Assembly: GCA_947630785.1 (NCBI GenBank)
Contig: CANRIW010000004.1
Location: forward strand, 1 to 64,000
From: an uncultured Oscillospiraceae bacterium
GTDB taxonomy: Bacteria > Bacillota > Clostridia > Oscillospirales > Oscillospiraceae
Length of the DNA stretch: 64,000 nt
Direction: 5' to 3'
In this document: positions 17,613 to 26,004 of the stretch, one piece after another
How positions within the stretch are numbered: position 1 is the stretch's first letter
How the letters are laid out: each line of letters opens with the position of its first letter
Made by a program: the position numbers and the translations under genes
The notes under the pieces: generated by a model
The model's input: only the letters and a program-made list of their open reading frames with translations
Told to the model about the DNA's origin: nothing
The model's database searches: none

Positions 17613-18100
17613 TGGGCTGGCTGCGGGACTGGATCATGGCGGTCACCTGTGCCGCCATGGCCCTAGCGCTGCTGGAGGGGCTCGTCCCCGACGGGGCGGG
17701 GAAGAAGGTGTGCCGCCTGGCGGGGGGACTGGCCCTGCTGCTGGTCGCGGTAGGCCCTGTCGCCAGGCTGGACCCGGGGGAGATCGCCGGCTCCCTGGCG
17801 GACTACCGGGGGGAGCTGGACTCCTATGAGCAGGCCCTGGCGGAGCAGAGCGAGGAGCGGTACAAAACCATCATAGCGGAGCGGACAGCCGCATATATTG
17901 TGGACAAGGCGGCGGAGATGGGGTTCTCCTGCCGGGTGGAGGTGACCGTCGACTATGATGATAACAAACTGCCTTGCCCCCGGGAGATCACCGCCTGGGG
18001 AGAATGGACGCCGGACCAGCGGGACGCGCTCAGCCGGATAATGGCCGAGGACCTTGGGGTACCGGCAGAACGGCAGCATTTTGAGGAGAATCTACCATGA
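17612..18100 (+). CDS. spoIIIAF: Stage III sporulation protein AF
   Basis: 162-residue membrane protein. Two N-terminal hydrophobic helices (about 7-24 and 34-50) are followed by a soluble domain with the family segment YIVDKAAEMGFSCRVEV (ring-building-motif-like). ATG at 17612 overlaps the spoIIIAE TGA; a GTG one codon earlier is also possible. It overlaps spoIIIAG by 4 nt. Confidence 0.9.
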   Translation: MGWLRDWIMAVTCAAMALALLEGLVPDGAGKKVCRLAGGLALLLVAVGPVARLDPGEIAGSLADYRGELDSYEQALAEQSEERYKTIIAERTAAYIVDKAAEMGFSCRVEVTVDYDDNKLPCPREITAWGEWTPDQRDALSRIMAEDLGVPAERQHFEENLP

Positions 18101-18648
18101 AGAAGCTCACATGGCCGGACAGGGCCAGGCTTAAGGATTTTTTCAGGCGGTATCAGTATATCCTTCTTGTGATCGCGGCGGGGGTGCTGCTCCTGCTGTG
18201 GCCCAACGGAGGACAGAAGACCGACCGGACAGAGGAGGCGGCGGAGCGCCCCACCCCGTCTCAGGAGAGCTTCGATCTGGATGCGCTGGAGGAGAAGCTG
18301 TCGGGCGTCCTCTCCCAGGTGGAGGGGGCGGGACAGGTGACGGTGGCCCTCACCCTGAAAAGCGGTATGGAGCGGGTGCTGGCCGCCGACCGGGAGACCG
18401 TCACCGACCCGGGCGGCCGCAGCTCCTGGACCACCGAGACGGTCATCCTGGACGGGAACAGCGGGGAGGAGACGGTGCAGCTCACCCAGAACTACCCCAC
18501 CTTCCAGGGGGCGGTGGTGGTGTGCCAGGGGGCTGGCGACCCCAACGTGCGGCTGCTGCTGACCCAGGCGGTATCGTCTCTCACGGGACTGGGGGCCGAC
18601 CGTATCACGGTATGCAGGGGGGAGAGCCCCAGGCAATCAAATCAATGA
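18097..18648 (+). CDS. spoIIIAG: Stage III sporulation protein AG
   Basis: Single-pass protein (membrane helix about 21-36, ILLVIAAGVLLLLW) with an extracytoplasmic ring-building domain. In Bacillus SpoIIIAG forms a large ring in the intermembrane space. 183 residues, with the family features LSQVEGAGQVTVALTLKSG and FQGAVVVCQGA. The spoIIIAF stop overlaps its ATG. Confidence 0.92.
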   Translation: MKKLTWPDRARLKDFFRRYQYILLVIAAGVLLLLWPNGGQKTDRTEEAAERPTPSQESFDLDALEEKLSGVLSQVEGAGQVTVALTLKSGMERVLAADRETVTDPGGRSSWTTETVILDGNSGEETVQLTQNYPTFQGAVVVCQGAGDPNVRLLLTQAVSSLTGLGADRITVCRGESPRQSNQ

Positions 18649-18662
18649 CGGAGGGAAACAGA

Positions 18663-19286
18663 ATGAGTGTATGGAAACGCAACGCGGTGGTGGTGGCTAT
18701 CGTCCTGTTCGTGGGGGCGGCTGTGTATCTGAACTGGTCCTATACCCACCAGCAGACGGCAGACGATCCTGCCGCCAGCGAGACGGGCAAGGTGCTGGGG
18801 CAGGCGGGTCTGGTGAGCGGCGTAGATGCCAGCGCAGATCCCGGTGCGGAGCCCGGCGCAGTCCAAAGCGGGGCGCCGGAAAGCCCTGCGCCTTCTGCCG
18901 AGGCCGTAGATGGAGAGAAGACCGGCGCCACAGGATACTTTGCCGCTGCCCGGCTCAACCGGCAGCAGGCCCGTGACAGCGCGCTGCAGCTGCTCCAGCA
19001 GGCCGCGGCTGACGCCAACGCCGCTCAGGAGGTCATCGATGACGCCAACGCGTCCATTCAGGCCATGGCTGCCTGCACCATGTCAGAGGCAAATGTGGAG
19101 AACATGGTCACCGCCAAAGGCTATGGGGACTGCGTCTGCTTCATCAATCAGGACAGCGCCAGCGTGGTGGTGTCATCCACAGCCGATGGGCTCGCCGAGG
19201 GGGATATCGCCAAGATACTGGAGATCGTCAAGCAGGAGACGGGGCTGACCGCCGAGACGATCCATATTATTGAGACGGAGCCCTGA
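18663..19286 (+). CDS. spoIIIAH: Stage III sporulation protein AH
   Basis: Mother-cell partner of SpoIIQ, 207 residues. N-terminal membrane helix (about 9-26, VVVAIVLFVGAAVYLNW), a low-complexity linker rich in Ala/Gly/Pro (about 45-85) and a C-terminal ring-building domain beginning TGYFAAARLNRQQARDSA. The ATG at 18663 follows GGAGGG. The open frame reaching back to 18198 overlaps spoIIIAG and is not used. No obvious terminator separates it from the next promoter. Confidence 0.92.
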   Translation: MSVWKRNAVVVAIVLFVGAAVYLNWSYTHQQTADDPAASETGKVLGQAGLVSGVDASADPGAEPGAVQSGAPESPAPSAEAVDGEKTGATGYFAAARLNRQQARDSALQLLQQAAADANAAQEVIDDANASIQAMAACTMSEANVENMVTAKGYGDCVCFINQDSASVVVSSTADGLAEGDIAKILEIVKQETGLTAETIHIIETEP

Positions 19287-19296
19287 GAAAAAAGGA

Positions 19297-19325
19297 TTGT
19301 ATTTTCTGTTTGCCGGTGTTATAAT
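19297..19325 (+). promoter_or_regulatory. SigA-type promoter of the Asp23-family gene
   Basis: -35 TTGTAT (19297-19302), a 17-nt spacer and -10 TATAAT (19320-19325). It starts 11 nt after the spoIIIAH stop, separating vegetative from sporulation expression. Confidence 0.75.
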
Positions 19326-19364
19326 AGCTTCAAATTCCGGACAGGAGAAGGAGCGTGAGGCGGT

Positions 19365-19736
19365 ATGGCCGACAACAAGGAATACATCTCCCATGGGGAA
19401 GATCTGGGCAGTATCAGCATCTCGGAGGAGGTCCTGGCTGTCATCGCCGGGGCGGCTGCGCTGGATGTGGAGGGCGTGGGCGCGCTGGGCTCCACACTGA
19501 ACGGCGACGCGGCGTCCGTGGTGAACAACCGTAAGAGTCTGGCCAAAGGCATCCGTTTGGCCGTGGAGGGCGAGAGCGTTGCTGTTGATGTGACTATTCT
19601 GGTGAAATACGGCTATGGCGTCACCGATGTGGCCAAGGCGGTGCAGGAAAATGTGTTCAACGCCGTGGAGAGCACCAGCGGGCTCAGCGTGACCGCTGTC
19701 AATGTAACAGTGAGCGGCGTGACCTTCCAGAAGTAA
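19365..19736 (+). CDS. Asp23/Gls24 family envelope stress response protein
   Basis: 123-residue Asp23/Gls24 (DUF322) protein. Members are abundant membrane-associated or cytoplasmic proteins linked to envelope stress. Family features are ISISEEVLAVIAGAAALDVEGVGAL near the start and VDVTILVKYGYGVTDVAKAVQENVFNAVE in the middle. It has its own promoter and terminator, so it is a single-gene unit. Its place before nusB is common in Clostridia. Confidence 0.92.
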   Translation: MADNKEYISHGEDLGSISISEEVLAVIAGAAALDVEGVGALGSTLNGDAASVVNNRKSLAKGIRLAVEGESVAVDVTILVKYGYGVTDVAKAVQENVFNAVESTSGLSVTAVNVTVSGVTFQK

Positions 19737-19750
19737 GCTCCAGCGGATAA

Positions 19751-19780
19751 AAGAGCCGGGCAGGCGCCCGGCTCTTTTTT
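19751..19780 (+). terminator. Terminator after the Asp23-family gene
   Basis: Stem AAGAGCCGGGC/GCCCGGCTCTT (19751-19761, 19765-19775) followed by a T-run to 19780. Confidence 0.92.
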
Positions 19781-19801
19781 GCGTCTGCGGGTAAAAAAAG
19801 C

Positions 19802-19830
19802 TTTTCTTTTTGGCCTGGCCCGTGTATAAT
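19802..19830 (+). promoter_or_regulatory. Probable promoter of the nusB-recN cluster
   Basis: A perfect -10 TATAAT (19825-19830) lies 17 nt after a poor -35 (TTTTCT, 19802-19807). It is the only promoter-like element seen between the preceding terminator and nusB. Confidence 0.5.
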
Positions 19831-19904
19831 AAATTGGATATTCAAAATGGGTAGTCATGCCCATGCAGAGCGACCGGCGGCCTTGCCGGGAAAGGGTGAA
19901 GATC

Positions 19905-20369
19905 ATGAACAGGACTACAGCCCGTGAGATTGCCATGCATTTGGTGTTTGAAATGACATTTACCGGCACACCTGCCGGAGAGCTGCTGGAGCGGGAGCTG
20001 GACCAAGAGAACTTTGCCCTGCGCGCCGAGACGGAGCCTTTGTATGGTGAGTTCCCCGACAAAGGGTCTCTGGAATACATCACCCAAGTGGTCGCCGGCG
20101 TGGCGGAACACAGCGCCGAGCTGGAAGAGATCATCAGCCAGTATGCCAGAGGCTGGCGGCTGAAGCGAATCGACCGGGTGGCCGCCGCCATCCTGCGGGT
20201 GTGCGTATATGAGATCCTGTATCTGCCCGACGTGCCCAACGGCGCCGCCATCAACGAGGCGGTGGAGATCGCCAAGGGCTATGTGGACGACGACGTGGTG
20301 AAATTCATCAACGGCATCTTGGGCTCCTTTGTCCGGGACCGGTTCCCCGAGACCCAGGGTGAGGGCTGA
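19905..20369 (+). CDS. nusB: Transcription antitermination protein NusB
   Basis: All-helical RNA-binding protein that, with NusE (S10), binds BoxA RNA in rRNA antitermination. 154 residues, with the N-terminal block RTTAREIAMHLVFEM and the C-terminal IDRVAAAILRVCVYEILY...AINEAVEIAKGYVDDDVVKFINGILG. The ATG at 19905 has AAAGGG 8 nt upstream and matches the family start. The in-frame ATG at 19857 would add 16 residues with no support. First gene of a long plus-strand cluster. Confidence 0.95.
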   Translation: MNRTTAREIAMHLVFEMTFTGTPAGELLERELDQENFALRAETEPLYGEFPDKGSLEYITQVVAGVAEHSAELEEIISQYARGWRLKRIDRVAAAILRVCVYEILYLPDVPNGAAINEAVEIAKGYVDDDVVKFINGILGSFVRDRFPETQGEG

Positions 20370-20370
20370 C

Positions 20371-21318
20371 ATGGGCGGGCTGTGCCTGGGCCTAGACACC
20401 AGCAACTACACCACCTCCGCCGCCGTGTTCGACGGAAAGACGGGGGAGAACCGGGGCAGGCTGCTCACCGTGCCGGAGGGGGCCCTGGGCCTCCGCCAGA
20501 GCGACGCCCTGTTCCAGCACGTGAAGCGGCTCCACCTGATGGTGGAACAGCTCCGCGCCGACGGGCTGCTGGGGCAGATCGCCGCCGTGGGGGCCTCCAC
20601 CCGGCCCCGGGAGGTGGAGGGCAGCTATATGCCCTGTTTCCTGGTGGGGGAGGGCCAGGGCCGGTCCCTGGCCGCCGCGCTGGGGGTGCCCTTCTATCCC
20701 TGTTCCCACCAGCAGGGGCACATCGCCGCCGCGGCCTGGTCCGCCGGCCGGGAGGACCTGCTGGACAGGCCCCATCTGGCCTGGCACCTGTCCGGCGGCA
20801 CCACCGAACTGTTACATGTGGAGCCCCAGGGCCACACCGTCCGCGCCGAGGTCATCGGCGGCACCAGCGACATCTCCGCCGGCCAGCTCATCGACCGGGC
20901 CGGCGTGCTGTTGGGCCTGCCCTTCCCGGCGGGCAAGGCCCTGGACGAGTTATACCCCCAAGGAGACGCCTCGGTCGGGCATTTCCGGGTGAAGCTGAAC
21001 GGGCTGGACTTTTCCCTGTCCGGCATGGAGAACCAGGTGAGGCAGCGGGCCCAGCGGGGGAACAGCTCCGCCGACATCGCGAGATTTACCCTGGACACGG
21101 TGACCGGTGTGGTTCTCCGGGCCACTGAGGAGGCCATGAAGCGCTGGCCCGGCCTGCCGGTGCTGTGCTCCGGCGGGGTGGCCTCTAACCGCCAATTGAG
21201 AGCCGCCTTGGAGCGGGCCTGCGGCGCGGTGTTCGCCCAGCCCCGGTACTCCACCGACAACGCCCTGGGAGTGGCCATCCTGGCCCACCGGGCCTTGGAG
21301 AGGGGAGTGACGCCATGA
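20371..21318 (+). CDS. TsaD/Kae1-like protein (O-sialoglycoprotein endopeptidase family paralogue)
   Basis: ASKHA-fold protein related to TsaD/Kae1, the tRNA t6A synthesis subunit. 315 residues. It keeps the N-terminal GLDTSNYTTSAAVFD phosphate loop, a metal-site HxxxH (SHQQGHIAAA), LSGGTTEL, and the C-terminal CSGGVASNRQLR and YSTDNALG segments. It lies in a nusB-xseA context instead of with tsaB/tsaE. In Clostridia this position usually holds a second, non-canonical copy, so it may not be the cell's t6A enzyme. It begins 1 nt after nusB and overlaps xseA by 4 nt. Confidence 0.8.
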   Translation: MGGLCLGLDTSNYTTSAAVFDGKTGENRGRLLTVPEGALGLRQSDALFQHVKRLHLMVEQLRADGLLGQIAAVGASTRPREVEGSYMPCFLVGEGQGRSLAAALGVPFYPCSHQQGHIAAAAWSAGREDLLDRPHLAWHLSGGTTELLHVEPQGHTVRAEVIGGTSDISAGQLIDRAGVLLGLPFPAGKALDELYPQGDASVGHFRVKLNGLDFSLSGMENQVRQRAQRGNSSADIARFTLDTVTGVVLRATEEAMKRWPGLPVLCSGGVASNRQLRAALERACGAVFAQPRYSTDNALGVAILAHRALERGVTP

Positions 21319-22541
21319 GTTTGAATCTTTCCAATCTGCCCACCTACACCGTCACCCAGGTGAACGAGTATGTGAAGGAGCTCATGGACGACGACCTGCT
21401 GCTCCAGAGCATCCTGGTCCGGGGGGAGCTCTCCAACTACAAGCGCTATCCGTCGGGCCACCACTACTTCTCGTTGAAGGACGAGAGCGGCGTTCTGCGG
21501 TGTGTCATGTTCCGGGGAGAGGCGATCCATCTCCGCTTCCGGCCGGAGAACGGCATGCGGGTGGTGGCTTTTGGGCACATCTCCGTGTTTCCCCGGGACG
21601 GGGCCTATCAGCTCTATTGCGCCGACCTGCTCCCCGACGGCAGGGGGGCCCTGGACGAGGCGTTCGAGCGGCTCCGGGTCCGGCTGGAGGCGGAGGGCCT
21701 CTTTGACGAGGCCCATAAGACCCCTCTGCCGGAGTACCCCCATAAGATCGCCCTGGTGACCTCCCCGGCGGGGGCCGCCGTGCGGGACATGATCCGCATC
21801 TTGGGCGCCCGCTGGCCCTTGACGGAGGTACTGGTGGTCCCCGTCCGGGTGCAGGGGGATGGGGCGGCGGAGGAGATCGCCGCCGCCATCTACGGCCTCA
21901 ACAACCGGGCGGACATCGACCTCATCATCACCGGCCGGGGCGGCGGCTCCATGGAGGACCTGTGGGCCTTCAACGAGGAGGTCGTGGCACGGGCCATCTA
22001 CGTGTCCAACATCCCGGTGATCTCCGCCGTGGGCCACGAGCCCGACGTGACCATCGCCGACTACGCGGCGGACCTGCGGGCGTCTACCCCATCCAACGCC
22101 GCCGAGCTGGCGGTGCCCGACCGTGCGGAGCAGGGGGAGCGGCTGGCCGACCTGAAATACCGGCTCTGTATGTCCATTCGGGACAGACTGGAGGATGCCC
22201 GCCGGCAACTGGACCGGCTGAAGGGCAGCCGGGTGCTGCGGTCCATGGCCGCCCCCATCCAGGAGCGGCGGATGCTGTGTGACAGCCTGCGCCGCCGTCT
22301 GGCGGCTGCCCTTGCCGGCCAGATGAAGGACCGGCGGGCCGCCCTGGCAAAATGCGCCGCCGGGCTGGACGCCCTGAGCCCCCTGAAGGTGCTGGGGCGG
22401 GGCTACGCCATCGCACGGAAGGGGAGCGTTGTGGTGTCCTCCGTCGGGCAGACGGAACAAGGGGACAGGCTGGACGTGGCCGTCTCCGACGGCGTCATCC
22501 AATGTGAAGTGAAGGACAAGGAGGAGAGGTCATGGCGGTAA
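21315..22541 (+). CDS. xseA: Exodeoxyribonuclease VII large subunit
   Basis: Large subunit of exonuclease VII, which degrades single-stranded DNA in repair. 408 residues with the N-terminal OB fold (ILVRGELSNYKRYPSGHHYFSLKD), the catalytic core (VTSPAGAAVRDMIRIL, TGRGGGSMEDLWAFNEE, VGHEPDVTIADYAADLRASTPSNAAE) and a coiled-coil C-terminal half. Starts inside the TsaD-like stop and overlaps xseB by 10 nt. Confidence 0.95.
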   Translation: MSLNLSNLPTYTVTQVNEYVKELMDDDLLLQSILVRGELSNYKRYPSGHHYFSLKDESGVLRCVMFRGEAIHLRFRPENGMRVVAFGHISVFPRDGAYQLYCADLLPDGRGALDEAFERLRVRLEAEGLFDEAHKTPLPEYPHKIALVTSPAGAAVRDMIRILGARWPLTEVLVVPVRVQGDGAAEEIAAAIYGLNNRADIDLIITGRGGGSMEDLWAFNEEVVARAIYVSNIPVISAVGHEPDVTIADYAADLRASTPSNAAELAVPDRAEQGERLADLKYRLCMSIRDRLEDARRQLDRLKGSRVLRSMAAPIQERRMLCDSLRRRLAAALAGQMKDRRAALAKCAAGLDALSPLKVLGRGYAIARKGSVVVSSVGQTEQGDRLDVAVSDGVIQCEVKDKEERSWR

Positions 22542-22756
22542 AAAAGCAGACCTTTGAGCAGGCCATGGGCCGCCTGGAGGAGATCGTGAACAAGCTGGAG
22601 CAGGGGGACTGCGACCTGGATCAGTCGTTGAAGCTGTTCGAGGAGGGGGCCAAACTGGCCGCCCAGTGCGAGGAACAGCTGGATAAAGCCGAGCAGAAGG
22701 TGAATCTCCTGCTGGAGAACGGGGACGAGGTCCCATTCGAGGCCGGGGAGGACTGA
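22532..22756 (+). CDS. xseB: Exodeoxyribonuclease VII small subunit
   Basis: 74-residue helical partner of XseA. Typical sequence FEQAMGRLEEIVNKLEQGDCDLDQSLKLFEEG. It overlaps the end of xseA, the usual arrangement, and is followed 3 nt later by ispA. Confidence 0.95.
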   Translation: MAVKKQTFEQAMGRLEEIVNKLEQGDCDLDQSLKLFEEGAKLAAQCEEQLDKAEQKVNLLLENGDEVPFEAGED

Positions 22757-22759
22757 GCC

Positions 22760-23641
22760 ATGGACTTTCAGAAGGAGTACGACGCCCTCCGGGAGAAGGT
22801 GGAGGGCGCGCTGTCTCAATATTTCGGGGCGGACAGGCGGGGCTTCCGGTTCGACGGGCTCATGGAGGCCATGGACTACAGCCTGATGGCCGGCGGAAAG
22901 CGCATCCGGCCGGTGCTGGTGCTGGAGTTCTGCCGCTCCTGCGGCGGCGACGTGGACGCCGCCCTGCCGGTGGCCTGCGGCATTGAGATGCTCCACACCT
23001 ACTCCCTGATCCACGACGATCTGCCCTGCATGGATGACGACGACCTCCGCCGGGGAAGGCCCACCAACCACAAGGTGTTCGGCGAGTGCACCGCCGTGCT
23101 GGCGGGGGACGCGCTCCAGGCTGAGGCATTCGGGACCATTCTGCGCGCAAACCTCCCGGCAGATCGAAAGGCCGCCTGCGCGGAGGCATTGGCCGACGCC
23201 GCCGGTGTCGACGGCATCTGCGGCGGGCAGTACATGGATATGGACAGTGAGGCGCGGGCTATGTCCGAGGACGAGGTCACTGAGCTCCAGAGCCGCAAGA
23301 CTGGAAGCCTGCTCACCGCCGCCTGCCGGATGGGCGTCCTTGCCGCCGGCGGCACTGAGGAGCAGGAGGACGCCGCCATGCGATACGGCGCTTTCCTGGG
23401 CGCCGCCTTCCAGATCCGGGATGATATGCTGGACGAGCTGTCCACAGAGGCGGAGCTGGGCAAGCCCATCGGCTCTGATAAGGCCGAAGGCAAGACCACT
23501 TTTATGACCCTCTACGGGGCGGAGAAGTGCGCCATCATCGTGGAGCGCCTCACCGAAGGGGCCAAAGCGGCGGCGAGGGAGCTGCCCGACGGGGCATTTT
23601 TATGTGAGTTGGCCGACCGCCTGGCTATGCGGAATCGCTGA
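22760..23641 (+). CDS. ispA: Farnesyl diphosphate synthase (polyprenyl synthetase family)
   Basis: Condenses IPP with allylic diphosphates to farnesyl diphosphate, the precursor of undecaprenyl lipid carriers. 293 residues. The first aspartate-rich motif is in HDDLPCMDDDDLRRG and the second in QIRDDMLDE; GGKRIRP binds diphosphate. Placement between xseB and dxs links it to the MEP isoprenoid pathway, whose last enzyme (ispH) is at the window's far end. Confidence 0.93.
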   Translation: MDFQKEYDALREKVEGALSQYFGADRRGFRFDGLMEAMDYSLMAGGKRIRPVLVLEFCRSCGGDVDAALPVACGIEMLHTYSLIHDDLPCMDDDDLRRGRPTNHKVFGECTAVLAGDALQAEAFGTILRANLPADRKAACAEALADAAGVDGICGGQYMDMDSEARAMSEDEVTELQSRKTGSLLTAACRMGVLAAGGTEEQEDAAMRYGAFLGAAFQIRDDMLDELSTEAELGKPIGSDKAEGKTTFMTLYGAEKCAIIVERLTEGAKAAARELPDGAFLCELADRLAMRNR

Positions 23642-23671
23642 GTTTATCAAATCACAAAGGAGTGAGCGAAC

Positions 23672-24118
23672 GTGATCGTCAGTCCCATCCTTATCATGGG
23701 CGTCTGCGCGTGGGCGTTGGCCCAGGTCCTGAAGTTCATCATCTCCATCATCGTGTTTCGAAAGGTTGACATCAAGTATCTGTATACCGGCGGCGGGATG
23801 CCAAGCTCTCACTCGGCGCTGGTGTGCGCTTGTTCCGCCGGAACGGCCTTCGCGGCGGGGCTTGACTCGCCCCTGTTCGCCATCGTGGTGCTGTTCTCCT
23901 TCATCGTCATGTACGACGCCGCCAATGTCCGCCGGGAGACAGGCAAGCAGTCCAAAATATTGAACTACATCATGAAGGACTGGGACAATATCCCTCCGGA
24001 GATCATGGACAGAGAGCTTAAGGAACTACTGGGCCATACCCCCCTTCAGGTGCTGGTGGGGGCGGTCCTGGGCGTGGCTGTTGGCCTGATCGGCGGCTTT
24101 CTTGCATATGGGTTTTGA
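23672..24118 (+). CDS. Divergent PAP2 family membrane protein (DUF212/YuiD)
   Basis: 148-residue membrane protein of the DUF212 family, distantly related to PAP2 phosphatases. The marker segment is GGGMPSSHSALVCA. It has about three hydrophobic helices, including an N-terminal one and a C-terminal one ending GGFLAYGF. GTG start with AAAGGAGTGA upstream. The neighbouring isoprenoid genes make a polyprenyl-phosphate role tempting, but the substrate is unknown. Confidence 0.85.
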   Translation: MIVSPILIMGVCAWALAQVLKFIISIIVFRKVDIKYLYTGGGMPSSHSALVCACSAGTAFAAGLDSPLFAIVVLFSFIVMYDAANVRRETGKQSKILNYIMKDWDNIPPEIMDRELKELLGHTPLQVLVGAVLGVAVGLIGGFLAYGF

Positions 24119-24165
24119 GTTCTCCGCCCAACTGAATATCATCGCAAAAGAGAGGAGAACGGCCT

Positions 24166-26004
24166 ATGTACCCGGAACACCTGGATCAGATCACCGACGC
24201 GCAGGCAAAGCTGCTGTGTGACCAGCTACGGGCGGACATTGTAAACAGCGTGGCAAAGACCGGCGGCCATCTGGCTTCGAGCCTGGGGGCGGTGGAGATC
24301 ACCATGGCCATCCACCGGGTGTTTGATCTGGATTCCGACCGGCTGGTGTTCGACGTGGGGCACCAGTGCTACGCTCACAAATTCCTCACCGGCCGGGGGA
24401 AGGAGATGGCTTCCCTGCGGAAACTGGGGGGCCTGTCCGGCTTCCCCAAGCCAAAGGAGCACCGGGCCGACGCGTTTATCGCCGGCCACGCCTCCAATTC
24501 AGTGTCAGTGGCTCTGGGAATGGCCCGGGCCCGCACTTTGAACCGGGAGGACTACAGCGTCCTGGCCCTTATTGGGGACGGCGCCATGACCGGCGGACTG
24601 TCCTACGAGGGTCTGTCCGACGCGGGGCAGAGCGGGGAGCGGATCATCGTCATCCTCAATGATAACGGCATGTCCATCACCAAGAATGTGGGCGGAGTGG
24701 CCAGCCATTTGGCCAAGCAGCGGCTGAAGCCACAGTACCTCCAGTTCAAGAAGTTCTACCGCCGCATCACCGGGGGCAATCCCGTGGGGCGGGCGCTGTA
24801 CCGCTTTACCCACAAGGTAAAGCAGGGCATCAAGAGCGCTGTGCTCCACTGCAGCATGTTTGAGGACATGGGTTTCACCTACCTGGGTCCGGTGGACGGC
24901 CATGACGTGGCCTACCTCACCCGGCTGCTGAGATATGCCAAAGAGCTGAACGGCCCTGTCCTGCTCCATATCAAGACCGTAAAGGGAAAAGGCTACACAC
25001 CGGCAGAGAAGGAGCCCGACCGGTTCCACGGGGTCGGCCCCTTCCATGTGGAGGACGGCAGCCCGGTGACTTCCAATGACCATCCCACCTTCTCCTCGGT
25101 GTTTGGGGAGACCATGTGCCAGCTGGCCTCGGAGCGGGAGGACGTGTGCGCCATCACCGCCGCCATGCCCGACGGGGTGGGCCTGACGGAGTTTGCCAGA
25201 CAGTATCCGGAGCGCTTTTTCGACGTGGGCATCGCCGAGGGTCACGCCGTCTCCATGGCCGCAGGCATGGCAAAACAGCGGGCCATCCCGGTGGCGGCCA
25301 TCTACTCCACCTTTTTGCAGCGGTCTTACGACATGCTCCTCCACGACGTGGCCATCCAGAACCTGCATGTGGTGCTGGCGGTGGACCGGGCCGGGCTGGT
25401 GGGGGAGGACAGCGAGACCCATCAGGGCGTGTTCGACGTGGCCTACTTGACCTCTATCCCCGGCATGAAGATCTACTGCCCCGCCAGTTTCGAGGAGCTC
25501 CGCGCCATGCTGCGCTATGCGGTGACCAAATGCCGGGGCCCCGTGGCGGTGCGCTATCCCAGGGGGGGAGAGGGCGCTTATACCAGCATGAGCGGCATCG
25601 AGGGGGTGTCGATCCTTCGGGAGGGCAGGGACGTGACCATCGCCGCCTATGGAACGATGGTCAACGAGGCGCTGACCGCCGCCCGCCTGCTGGAGGATCA
25701 GGGTGTCTCGGCCCAGGTGCTGAAGCTGAACAGCATTTCTCCGCTGGATGTGGACGACCTGAAGGACTGCGTCAGGCGGACCGGGCGGTTGATCGTGGCG
25801 GAGGAGTGCGTGGACGCCGGCTGCGTCGGCCGCCGTATCGCCTCCGAGCTGACTCTGAGGGGCCTGGCCGGCCTGTCCGTGGCGCTGGTGAACCTGGGGG
25901 ACCGGTTCATCCAGCACGGATCGGTGGCAGAGTTGCGGCAGCTCTATGGCATCGACGGGGCGTCCATCGCGAAAAAGGCCGCGGAGGTGATCTCCCATGG
26001 CTAA
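24166..26004 (+). CDS. dxs: 1-deoxy-D-xylulose-5-phosphate synthase
   Basis: First enzyme of the MEP pathway; thiamine-diphosphate-dependent condensation of pyruvate and glyceraldehyde 3-phosphate. 612 residues with the TPP motif GDGAMTGGLSYEGL...NDN, the HxSLG-like N-terminal GGHLASSLGAVE, and the transketolase block FFDVGIAEGHAVSMAAGMA. Overlaps the next gene by 8 nt. A long antisense frame over it is a composition artefact. Confidence 0.96.
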   Translation: MYPEHLDQITDAQAKLLCDQLRADIVNSVAKTGGHLASSLGAVEITMAIHRVFDLDSDRLVFDVGHQCYAHKFLTGRGKEMASLRKLGGLSGFPKPKEHRADAFIAGHASNSVSVALGMARARTLNREDYSVLALIGDGAMTGGLSYEGLSDAGQSGERIIVILNDNGMSITKNVGGVASHLAKQRLKPQYLQFKKFYRRITGGNPVGRALYRFTHKVKQGIKSAVLHCSMFEDMGFTYLGPVDGHDVAYLTRLLRYAKELNGPVLLHIKTVKGKGYTPAEKEPDRFHGVGPFHVEDGSPVTSNDHPTFSSVFGETMCQLASEREDVCAITAAMPDGVGLTEFARQYPERFFDVGIAEGHAVSMAAGMAKQRAIPVAAIYSTFLQRSYDMLLHDVAIQNLHVVLAVDRAGLVGEDSETHQGVFDVAYLTSIPGMKIYCPASFEELRAMLRYAVTKCRGPVAVRYPRGGEGAYTSMSGIEGVSILREGRDVTIAAYGTMVNEALTAARLLEDQGVSAQVLKLNSISPLDVDDLKDCVRRTGRLIVAEECVDAGCVGRRIASELTLRGLAGLSVALVNLGDRFIQHGSVAELRQLYGIDGASIAKKAAEVISHG

